From: an uncultured Pseudomonadota bacterium
Lineage (GTDB): Bacteria > Pseudomonadota > Gammaproteobacteria > Burkholderiales > Eutrophovitaceae
Length of the DNA stretch: 5,064 nucleotides
Assembly: GCA_913057845.1 (NCBI GenBank)
Contig: CAJXPC010000155.1
Location: 1 to 5,064 of the forward strand
Direction: 5' to 3'
The notes beneath the pieces are model-generated. The model was not told where the DNA came from. It did no database searches and saw nothing but the letters and a program-made list of their open reading frames with translations. Positions 1 to 5,064 of this stretch are shown piece after piece. The position numbers were made by a program, and so were the translations under genes. Position 1 is the stretch's first letter. Every line of letters begins with the position of its first letter.

Positions 1-49
1 ACGAGATGTAGAGAGGTCTCGTGGGCTCGGAGATGTGTATAAGAGACAG
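1..49 (+). other. Untrimmed Nextera P7-side sequencing adapter
   Basis: This is synthetic library DNA, not genome. Bases 31-49 are the 19-base Tn5 mosaic end (AGATGTGTATAAGAGACAG). Bases 16-30 (GTCTCGTGGGCTCGG) are the Nextera read-2 tail. Bases 1-7 (ACGAGAT) match the end of the P7 flow-cell primer. Bases 8-15 (GTAGAGAG) therefore sit in the i7 index slot, and from memory they are the reverse complement of Nextera index N707. Genomic sequence starts at base 50. A genuine Tn5 insertion would not carry the primer tail and index. The truncated gene at 50-83 reads straight into this block. Confidence 0.98.
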
Positions 50-83
50 CTTCGATCGTTTTTAATTGAAATCCTTCAAACAT
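50..83 (-). CDS. Partial gene, first 11 codons; possible alpha/beta-hydrolase (dehalogenase/epoxide hydrolase-like)
   Basis: An ATG at 83-81 opens a frame reading MFEGFQLKTIE before genomic DNA stops at base 50. The start lies 20 bases after the stop of the zinc alcohol dehydrogenase, in the same direction, so it would be the next gene of the operon. From memory, an opening of MFEGF followed by a short beta strand is typical of alpha/beta-hydrolases related to fluoroacetate dehalogenase and epoxide hydrolase. Eleven residues cannot establish a family, and the nucleophile, oxyanion and histidine motifs all lie outside the window. A GGAG at 97-100 is the only Shine-Dalgarno candidate, and its 13-base spacing is long. 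The frame continues without a stop into the adapter (bases 1-49), and that part must not be translated as protein. The stretch could also be non-coding. Confidence 0.4.
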
Positions 84-103
84 AGTGTGATTTATGCTCC
101 CAT

Positions 104-1156
104 CTAAGAAGGGTCGATGACGCCTTTCCCCGAGTTTTGCAGATCAAATAGCTCGTAGGCCTCTTTTGCTTGATCTAACTTCCACTCATGCGTGAAGAGG
201 GCGTCTAGCGAAATTTCTTTATCAGCCACATACTCAGCACATTTGGCTTGCCCAACTTTTGAGAATGTCCAGGAGCCAATGATCGTGACCTGACGCCTCA
301 ACATATCGTTACTGACATTCAGTGTCACGATATCCCCTTCACCCACAAAGCAAGCTTTACCCCAAGTGCGCACGCACTGCACCGCTTGAGCGCGTGCGGC
401 AGGAGCCGATGAACAGTCCAGTGAGGCATGTGCACCACGACCGTGTGTTGCGTCGCGGATCGCCTGAACTACATTTTCTGTTTTGGCAGGGTTAATCAGT
501 ACGTCAGCTCCAAATTCCTTTGCTCGTTGAAGCCGCTCTTCACTCGTATCAAGGGCGATTACTCGGGAGCCCATTTTTGAGGCAAGGAGGGTGGCAGACA
601 ACCCCACAGGACCTTGGCCAAAAACCGCTATTGTCTGATCGCCCATCAGTTCCAGTCTTTGTAATGCACCCCATGCTGTACCCGTACCGCAGGAGATTGC
701 AGCTCCTGATTTAAATGAGAGTTCGTCAGGCAGTGCTACCAGCGTCCTGGCGGGACATTTCATATATTTAGCGTGCGCCCCATGCCCGGTTGCCCCGAAT
801 ACTTCCTTGACCCCATCAATGCACAGCTGTTCCCATCCCGTTGAGCAATGATCACATGAACCGCAACCTCGGTAGTGGTGCTGCATAACTCGCATACCTT
901 CCTTGGCAACATTTTCTGGCACCCCTTCACCAACGGCTACAACTATTCCACATGGTTCGTGACCCGCAATGATGGGTCCATCAATATCGCCCAGACCAAG
1001 GGAGGAGGCCCCTCCCTCTGCTCTATAGAACTTCAGATCACTGCCGCACATGCCAGAGGCTTTAATCTCTAAAACAACCTCACCAGGCCCTGGAGTTGGG
1101 TCCGGAAAATTTAAGATTTCTAGTTTTTTACTGCCGGGGAAAACGATGCCTTTCAT
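104..1156 (-). CDS. Zinc-dependent alcohol dehydrogenase (MDR superfamily)
   Basis: A 350-residue cytosolic medium-chain dehydrogenase predicted to oxidise an alcohol to an aldehyde or ketone with NAD. The N-terminal GroES-like domain has catalytic-zinc ligands C37 (in GMCGSD), H66-E67 (in AGHEPCG) and probably C156 (in ISCGTGT). The structural-zinc lobe is C98, C101, C104 and C112 (CX2CX2CX7C). The Rossmann domain begins at the GQGPVG loop (180-185), and D203 at the end of the second strand (ALDTS) favours NAD over NADP. Length is normal for threonine/sorbitol-dehydrogenase-like members. The start is set at MKGIVFPG because AGGGAG (1164-1169) precedes it by 7 bases. An upstream in-frame ATG at 1276 would add 40 non-conserved residues and overlap the aldehyde dehydrogenase gene by 92 bases. 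It follows that gene after 28 bases, which suggests sequential alcohol and aldehyde oxidation. The substrate is unknown. Confidence 0.93.
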   Translation of the reverse strand: MKGIVFPGSKKLEILNFPDPTPGPGEVVLEIKASGMCGSDLKFYRAEGGASSLGLGDIDGPIIAGHEPCGIVVAVGEGVPENVAKEGMRVMQHHYRGCGSCDHCSTGWEQLCIDGVKEVFGATGHGAHAKYMKCPARTLVALPDELSFKSGAAISCGTGTAWGALQRLELMGDQTIAVFGQGPVGLSATLLASKMGSRVIALDTSEERLQRAKEFGADVLINPAKTENVVQAIRDATHGRGAHASLDCSSAPAARAQAVQCVRTWGKACFVGEGDIVTLNVSNDMLRRQVTIIGSWTFSKVGQAKCAEYVADKEISLDALFTHEWKLDQAKEAYELFDLQNSGKGVIDPS

Positions 1157-1163
1157 AATGAAT

Positions 1164-1169
1164 CTCCCT
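1164..1169 (-). promoter_or_regulatory. Ribosome binding site of the zinc alcohol dehydrogenase
   Basis: The minus strand reads AGGGAG, then 7 bases, then the ATG at 1156-1154. This good Shine-Dalgarno match at normal spacing decides the start against the in-frame ATG at 1276, which lies inside the preceding gene. Confidence 0.75.
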
Positions 1170-1184
1170 AAAGAATATGTGTTG

Positions 1185-2663
1185 TTATTTGAGGACGAAT
1201 GGATTGCCAGTTTTAGCGCCTGTGTTGATCCAAACGCTCTTTGTTTGCAGGTACTGATAAATCGCTTCAATACCACTTTCTCGACCCACGCCGGAATCTT
1301 TGTAACCTCCGAATGGAGACATGTAGCTTACTGCGCGATACGTATTTACCCAAACTGTTCCTGCTTGAATTTTTTCTGACATCCTGATGGCTCGACCAAT
1401 GTCGCTGGTCCAAACACCAGAGCCCAAACCGAATCGAATATCGTTTGCTATTTTTACTGCTTCCTCTTCGTCTTTGAATTTAATTACAGAGAGTACAGGT
1501 CCGAATACTTCTTCCTGTGCGATTCTCATGTCATTCGTGACGCCTGTGAATACAGTCGGCTCGATGAACCACCCCTCACCACATTCTGGTCGGCTGGCCG
1601 GTGTGCCACCAAGGGCTAGATTAGCACCTTCATTTTTAGCCACATCAATATAGCTAAGAACTTTATCGTACTGTGGTTTTGTGGTGATTGGTCCTACCTG
1701 TGTTTCGGTGCTCATCGGATTACCCATGCGAGCAGTTTTTGCGAGCGAAACGAGTTTTTCTACGAATTCGTCGTGAATGCTTTCTTGGAGAAGTAAACGC
1801 GACCCAGCAATGCAGGTTTGCCCAGTTGCCGCAAATATGCCTGATACTGCTCCGTTAACCGCATCTTCTAAGTTGGCGTCATCAAAAACGATATTAGGAG
1901 ATTTCCCTCCAAGCTCGAGTGTGACGCGTTTAAATGATTTCGCAGCTATTTGATTGATGGCTCTTCCAGTGGCGTCAGAGCCAGTGAACGCGATTTTTCG
2001 AACGAGTGGATGCGAGGTCAGTGGTTCACCAACGTCTTTACCATACCCTGTAACCACATTAACAACGCCGTCGGGAAAGCCTGCCTCTTTAATGAGTTTG
2101 ACAAACTCTAAGGTAGATGCCGATGTAAACTCTGAGGGCTTGATTACGACCGTGCATCCGGCCGCTAGCGCTGGCGCAAGTTTCCATGCCAGTAACAAAA
2201 GTGGTGAATTCCAGGCGGTGATTGCCGCTACAACGCCAAGAGGTTCATGGCGTGTGAAGTTGAAGTAACCTTTCTTATCGAGAGGAATCACTGAGCCTTC
2301 AATCTTATCGGCTAGGCCGCCAAAGTAATAAAACCACTGAGGGACGTAATTAACTTGACCTTGCATTTCTGCGAGTAATTTTCCGTTGTCTTGCACTTCC
2401 ATTTCTGCAAGTTTTTGGGCGTCCCTAGCGATCAGATCACCGAGTCTATGAACCAGCATGCCACGCTGACTCGCGGTCAACTCTGACCAGGGACCGCTGG
2501 TAAATGCTTTATGTGCTGCCTGTACAGCTCGATCCACATCTGCTGGGCCACCTGCAGCCACCTGCGACCAAACTTTTCCAGTGAAAGGATCAAAGCTATC
2601 AAACCATTCGCCTGAAGCCGCCTCGACAAAATCACCATCAATGTACATCTTGAATTGTTCCAT
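1185..2663 (-). CDS. NAD-dependent aldehyde dehydrogenase (ALDH superfamily)
   Basis: A 492-residue cytosolic enzyme that oxidises an aldehyde to the carboxylic acid through a cysteine thiohemiacetal. All core residues are visible: N152 in TAWNSP (oxyanion hole), K175 and E178 in KPSE (cofactor ribose), FTGS at 226-229 (cofactor loop), E250 in LELGGKSP (general base), C284 in GQTCIAGSR (nucleophile) and E385 in EEVFGPV. Glutamate in KPSE normally marks NAD preference. Length is typical of tetrameric ALDHs (about 480-500). Two ATGs lie six bases apart. The second (2663-2661) is chosen because the Shine-Dalgarno AGGAG touches the first with no spacing but is 6 bases from the second. The gene begins 34 bases after the PanE-like gene and ends 28 bases before the alcohol dehydrogenase, its probable functional partner. 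The family is broad, so the aldehyde substrate cannot be inferred. Starting at 2669 instead adds only Met-Gly. Confidence 0.95.
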   Translation of the reverse strand: MEQFKMYIDGDFVEAASGEWFDSFDPFTGKVWSQVAAGGPADVDRAVQAAHKAFTSGPWSELTASQRGMLVHRLGDLIARDAQKLAEMEVQDNGKLLAEMQGQVNYVPQWFYYFGGLADKIEGSVIPLDKKGYFNFTRHEPLGVVAAITAWNSPLLLLAWKLAPALAAGCTVVIKPSEFTSASTLEFVKLIKEAGFPDGVVNVVTGYGKDVGEPLTSHPLVRKIAFTGSDATGRAINQIAAKSFKRVTLELGGKSPNIVFDDANLEDAVNGAVSGIFAATGQTCIAGSRLLLQESIHDEFVEKLVSLAKTARMGNPMSTETQVGPITTKPQYDKVLSYIDVAKNEGANLALGGTPASRPECGEGWFIEPTVFTGVTNDMRIAQEEVFGPVLSVIKFKDEEEAVKIANDIRFGLGSGVWTSDIGRAIRMSEKIQAGTVWVNTYRAVSYMSPFGGYKDSGVGRESGIEAIYQYLQTKSVWINTGAKTGNPFVLK

Positions 2664-2669
2664 TCCCAT

Positions 2670-2674
2670 CTCCT
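2670..2674 (-). promoter_or_regulatory. Ribosome binding site that decides the aldehyde dehydrogenase start
   Basis: The minus strand reads AGGAG-ATG-GGA-ATG. The purine core directly abuts the first ATG, giving zero spacing, which ribosomes use poorly. It sits 6 bases from the second ATG at 2663, which is near optimal. The second ATG is therefore the likely start. Confidence 0.75.
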
Positions 2675-2697
2675 GTTTTAATTATCTTGAATGACTT

Positions 2698-3624
2698 TTA
2701 ACGGACACCCATTTGTTTTTCTTTATTTCTTACTAGAGCGCTGATCGCTGCATTAAATGGCGTTTCGACACTTACTTCTAGTCCAACATTCGGTATCGCA
2801 CCGTTAATGGCATCAATTTCAGACATACGACCAGATAAGTGATCGAGCAGCATCGAAGGTTTGGCGTTTGGTATTTTTGAGCCGAAATTTTTAACGTAAT
2901 CGATAGGGTCATCGATTCGAACATTAATGTTTTTGGCCACGGCAACGTTATGAGCTTCCCGCGCACAATTCGATGCGCAAATCCATGCGTCTGAATCTTC
3001 CATCACCTCTCCGATAGTGAGACCGGTTATCGCACAAGTCCCCGAGAAGCACACGTTGCAGATTAGTTTTTCCCAGATCAGTTGGTCAATATCATCAAAG
3101 CACTCTACGCGGAATCCGCCGGACTCCCACGTTGCCGCAATTGTTCGCAGTCTATCGGTCACTGGCCCTGAAAATTCACCCAGCCGAACGAGTTCCCAGC
3201 CATTGTGGTGGGCGTAACCTGGCTCTTTAATGGACGCGCCGAAGCCGCCAACGACACCAACTGCTACGTTTTCAAATCCGAGTATTTTCGCTGCGGTTTC
3301 AGGACCTCCCAACCCATTTTGAATCGAGAGTACTGCTGTGTTAGCACCCATCAACGATACGGCTGACTGCGCGGCGGCCCCTACATGCATTGCTTTGGTC
3401 GCGATGATGACTAGGTCACACTCTCCAACGTCAGTTGTATCTGTTGTGGCATTTAGTTTGACGATTCTGGATCCAGATGCACCCTCTAAGCGTAAACCAT
3501 TTTTTTTGATCGCTGCGACGTGATCTTGCCATGAATCAACTGCCCACACGTCATGACCTGCATCAGCCAATAGTGCGGCGTAGACGCTGCCCATCGCCCC
3601 GCATCCTAATATTGCGATTTTCAT
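2698..3624 (-). CDS. 2-dehydropantoate 2-reductase-like (PanE/ApbA family) dehydrogenase
   Basis: A 308-residue cytosolic oxidoreductase of the ketopantoate reductase family, which reduces a 2-oxoacid to a 2-hydroxyacid. The Rossmann loop is GCGAMGS (7-13). The helical C-terminal domain includes WEKLICN (184-190) and SEIDAING (268-275). From memory of E. coli PanE (K72, N98, K176, N180, S244, E256), the equivalents here are K77, N103, K186, N190, S257 and E269, with the spacing within each half preserved, so the enzyme should be active. The NADP-binding arginine region of PanE is replaced by AVDSW with D30, which suggests NAD(H). Length is normal (E. coli about 303). The start is supported by AAGGGG (3630-3635), 5 bases upstream. 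The gene sits between a VOC protein and an aldehyde dehydrogenase, with no pantothenate gene in view. A catabolic 2-hydroxy/2-oxo interconversion is therefore more likely than vitamin synthesis, and I give no panE symbol. Confidence 0.88.
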   Translation of the reverse strand: MKIAILGCGAMGSVYAALLADAGHDVWAVDSWQDHVAAIKKNGLRLEGASGSRIVKLNATTDTTDVGECDLVIIATKAMHVGAAAQSAVSLMGANTAVLSIQNGLGGPETAAKILGFENVAVGVVGGFGASIKEPGYAHHNGWELVRLGEFSGPVTDRLRTIAATWESGGFRVECFDDIDQLIWEKLICNVCFSGTCAITGLTIGEVMEDSDAWICASNCAREAHNVAVAKNINVRIDDPIDYVKNFGSKIPNAKPSMLLDHLSGRMSEIDAINGAIPNVGLEVSVETPFNAAISALVRNKEKQMGVR

Positions 3625-3685
3625 AGTTTCCCCTTCGACCTACTGATTGAAGTGTAAGCGTAATGGTTGGTGGCGCTAGCCTAAA

Positions 3686-4012
3686 TCAAACGCTTGCATT
3701 CTCTGCGTAGATCTCAACACAATTACCTTCAGGGTCGAGCACTTGAAAGGATGTGAATTCAGGGCCAATTTTGAGAGGCTTGTCGAACCGGTCTCTCCAT
3801 TCATGCAGTTTGGCCATATTTCGGACTTTAAATCCGAAATGAAGCATTGAAGGTTGGTTGATGGGGGTGCCTTGTTGGAACGCTATTAAGACCCCATCAC
3901 CTCTGACCACATGTTGATCTGCTGATAATTCAAAAGTTTCAGCGTACCATTTCGCCATATCATGGGGTTTTTCAGATGGGATGTTGGCATGCTCTAATCG
4001 GAAATCAGACAT
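3686..4012 (-). CDS. Small VOC-family (glyoxalase/bleomycin-resistance/dioxygenase fold) protein
   Basis: A 108-residue single-domain vicinal-oxygen-chelate protein, probably a cytosolic dimer. The N-terminal strand carries H8 (LEHANI), the middle strand H58 (MLHFGFKV), and the C-terminus has the family signature DPEGNCVEIY (93-102) with E100. H8, H58 and E100 form a plausible two-His-one-carboxylate metal site. The acidic ligand often seen in glyoxalase I near the end of the first half is not obvious there (AFQQG, 44-48). Family members include lactoylglutathione lyases, epimerases, extradiol dioxygenases and antibiotic-binding proteins, so no reaction can be assigned. The start has an AGAGG (4021-4025) 8 bases upstream. 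This appears to be the first gene of the tight run, since 197 bases separate it from the crotonase upstream. It may process a reactive intermediate of the pathway. Confidence 0.88.
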   Translation of the reverse strand: MSDFRLEHANIPSEKPHDMAKWYAETFELSADQHVVRGDGVLIAFQQGTPINQPSMLHFGFKVRNMAKLHEWRDRFDKPLKIGPEFTSFQVLDPEGNCVEIYAENASV

Positions 4013-4209
4013 GATGTTTTCCTCTATTTATAGTTATAACTGGCTGGCAAAGATTCGTTAGTCGCTTTTGGTGACTGTCTACTTTGAAGCCGAAATAATT
4101 CCAATTTTAAATTGATCAAGTATCCTACAACGATGGAAGCCTATCTGTCCAAGAAAACTAAGAGCTAATTGTATTGAGCTTGATTCTCTGGTTGTTCCGT
4201 AGCGAGTGA
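4013..4209. other. Intergenic gap, possible promoter/operator region for the operon
   Basis: This is the longest non-coding stretch in the window (197 bases), and it is visibly AT-rich. It holds several short perfect palindromes: AGTTATAACT (4032-4041), and CAATTT-T-AAATTG (4102-4114) overlapping TTGATCAA (4112-4119). On the minus strand, a TATAAC/TATAAA stretch lies just before the Shine-Dalgarno of the VOC gene and could be a -10 element, but no good -35 is found at the usual spacing. No strong terminator follows the crotonase stop. The best hairpin is AGCT/AGCT around a 10-base loop (within 4155-4180), which is too weak to call. The gap suggests separate transcription of the downstream genes, but this is inference. 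Confidence 0.35.
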
Positions 4210-5001
4210 TTATTGAAATTTTGGTTTTCTTTTTTCTAGAAAAGCATGCACGGCCTCATGGTGATCGGCGGTTTTGTGAGCAATGGATTGAAGATTGGCT
4301 GAAAGCTCGAGCAAGCTGGCTAAGTCCTGTCTTTGCCCCTCCCTTAAGAGCTTCTTAGTCATTCTAAGGACTAGACTGGGATTTGCCGATATGCGTTCAG
4401 CGAGCGAGTTAGCTTCTGCAAGTAGTGTTTCCGGGGTTGTTAATTGAGAAATTAGGCCAATTTTTAGGGCCTCTTCAGCATCAACGCTATCGCCCGTAAA
4501 GCTCATTTCTGCTGCTTTCGACATACCCACAACTCGAGGCAGGAACCACGCCCCACCATCTCCCGGAATGATGCCGATTTTTACAAAGCTCTCAGCAAAA
4601 CTTGCATTGTGAGACGCAATGCGCATATCGCACATACAGGCTAAATCACATCCGGCACCAATGGCTGGCCCGTTGACTGCGGCAATTGTAGGAACCTCAA
4701 GGTTATAAAGTGCCAATGGGATGCGTTGAATGCCTTGACGATAACTTTCTCTAATGAGTTCACTCGATAGATCATCATCGAGCATTTTTTTCATATCTTT
4801 TAGGTTGCCGCCAGCAGAAAATGCGGTCCCATTTCCAGTGATGATGACGGCTTTAATTTTTTTATTTGAGTCAATCTGATTGCAGATGCTGACAAACTCA
4901 TCAGCCGCGGTATTACCCGTCAGAGCATTACGAGTTTCTGGCTCATTCATCGTCAAGGTTACGATGGGCCCGTTTTCTTGAATATTTAGGAATTGAGACA
5001 T
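4210..5001 (-). CDS. Crotonase-superfamily protein (enoyl-CoA hydratase/isomerase-like)
   Basis: A 263-residue cytosolic protein acting on an acyl-CoA thioester, of full family length (about 255-265). The first oxyanion-hole loop is FSAGGNLKDM (61-70) and the second is NGPAIGAGCDL (110-120). The helix IPGDGGAWFLPR (145-156) and a lysine-rich C-terminal helix follow. Aligned by hand to rat mitochondrial hydratase, the catalytic Glu144 is D119 (in GCDLA) and Glu164 falls at F139 (in AESFVKIG). Classical syn-hydration is therefore doubtful, and an isomerase (PaaG-like) or other crotonase reaction is possible. The chosen start is MSQFLNIQ at 5001. The frame stays open upstream only because it reads into the adapter, which contributes the artefactual MCIRDR. 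Just 16 genomic bases precede the ATG and no clear Shine-Dalgarno is seen in them, so a slightly earlier true start cannot be fully excluded. It is transcribed in the same direction as the operon but 197 bases away. Confidence 0.9.
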   Translation of the reverse strand: MSQFLNIQENGPIVTLTMNEPETRNALTGNTAADEFVSICNQIDSNKKIKAVIITGNGTAFSAGGNLKDMKKMLDDDLSSELIRESYRQGIQRIPLALYNLEVPTIAAVNGPAIGAGCDLACMCDMRIASHNASFAESFVKIGIIPGDGGAWFLPRVVGMSKAAEMSFTGDSVDAEEALKIGLISQLTTPETLLAEANSLAERISANPSLVLRMTKKLLREGQRQDLASLLELSANLQSIAHKTADHHEAVHAFLEKRKPKFQ

Positions 5002-5017
5002 TCGGTATGTTCTAAAT

Positions 5018-5064
5018 CTGTCTCTTATACACATCTGACGCTGCCGACGAATAGAGAGGTGTAG
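5018..5064 (-). other. Untrimmed Nextera P5-side sequencing adapter
   Basis: This is synthetic library DNA. Bases 5018-5036 are the inverted 19-base Tn5 mosaic end, and 5037-5050 (GACGCTGCCGACGA) are the reverse complement of the Nextera read-1 tail. Bases 5051-5058 (ATAGAGAG) occupy the i5 index slot, which from memory is the reverse complement of S502 (CTCTCTAT). Bases 5059-5064 (GTGTAG) match the start of the reverse-complemented P5 primer. Genomic sequence ends at 5017. Confidence 0.98.

Noticed and set aside
1157..1276. A 40-residue N-terminal extension of the zinc alcohol dehydrogenase from an upstream ATG
   Set aside because: It overlaps the end of the aldehyde dehydrogenase by 92 bases, its residues are unlike the family, and a good Shine-Dalgarno serves the internal ATG at 1156.
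2664..2669. Start of the aldehyde dehydrogenase at the first ATG (2669)
   Set aside because: The Shine-Dalgarno directly abuts this ATG, leaving no spacing, whereas the ATG six bases later is well placed.
2778..2966. A 62-residue minus-strand open frame in another reading frame
   Set aside because: It is contained entirely within the PanE-like gene and shows no family features.
520..3523. Plus-strand open frames at 520-714, 875-1072, 1050-1379, 1387-1653, 1954-2268, 3017-3217 and 3338-3523
   Set aside because: Each lies antisense mostly or wholly within a well-supported minus-strand enzyme gene, shows no recognisable motif, and is explained by the codon pattern of the real gene.
4021..4060. 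Sigma-70 promoter with TATAAC as -10 before the VOC gene
   Set aside because: No acceptable -35 hexamer was found at 15-19 bases, and the -10 would leave a very short leader. It is mentioned only as a possibility in the gap entry.
4141..4209. Rho-independent terminator after the crotonase gene
   Set aside because: The only hairpin found has a 4-base stem, a 10-base loop and a short T run, so it is too weak to distinguish from chance.
31..5036. Inverted 19-base repeats as ends of a composite transposon around the gene cluster
   Set aside because: They are Tn5 mosaic ends continuing into sequencing-primer tails and index blocks, with no transposase gene, so they are library adapters.

Overview
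The window is a bacterial metagenome-type contig of 5064 bases: about 4968 bases of genomic DNA (50-5017) flanked by untrimmed Illumina Nextera adapter at both ends (1-49 and 5018-5064). The adapter reading rests on the 19-base Tn5 mosaic end at each junction, the read-specific tails beyond it, and two 8-base blocks that sit exactly where the i7 and i5 indexes belong. The adapter is not part of the organism. It also creates a false protein start beginning MCIRDR on the rightmost gene.

All genes lie on the minus strand, so the genomic part reads right to left. First comes a crotonase-fold (enoyl-CoA hydratase/isomerase) protein (4210-5001). A 197-base AT-rich gap follows (4013-4209). Then there is a tight run of five genes: a small VOC-family protein (3686-4012), a ketopantoate-reductase-like dehydrogenase (2698-3624), an aldehyde dehydrogenase (1185-2663), a zinc-dependent alcohol dehydrogenase (104-1156), and the first 11 codons of another gene (50-83) cut off by the adapter. 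Gaps within this run are about 61, 34, 28 and 20 bases. Most genes have a purine-rich Shine-Dalgarno sequence, so one transcript is likely.

The set looks like a small-molecule catabolic operon. The alcohol dehydrogenase and aldehyde dehydrogenase could oxidise an alcohol to an aldehyde and then to an acid. The PanE-like enzyme would interconvert a 2-oxo and a 2-hydroxy compound, and the crotonase would act on an acyl-CoA. The three dehydrogenases carry acidic residues where NAD(H)-preferring enzymes have them, which suits catabolism. The truncated last gene resembles the start of an alpha/beta-hydrolase of the haloacetate dehalogenase/epoxide hydrolase kind, which could supply the alcohol. 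The substrate cannot be named from sequence alone.

By eye, GC is in the mid-to-high 40s percent, and the genes use the standard code with Shine-Dalgarno starts and no introns. The proteins look proteobacterial, but I cannot place the organism more finely. No RNA gene, CRISPR array, insertion sequence or origin was seen. I found no convincing new biological system. The points most worth following up are the adapter artefacts, the crotonase with a non-canonical active site, and the unusual enzyme set of the operon.
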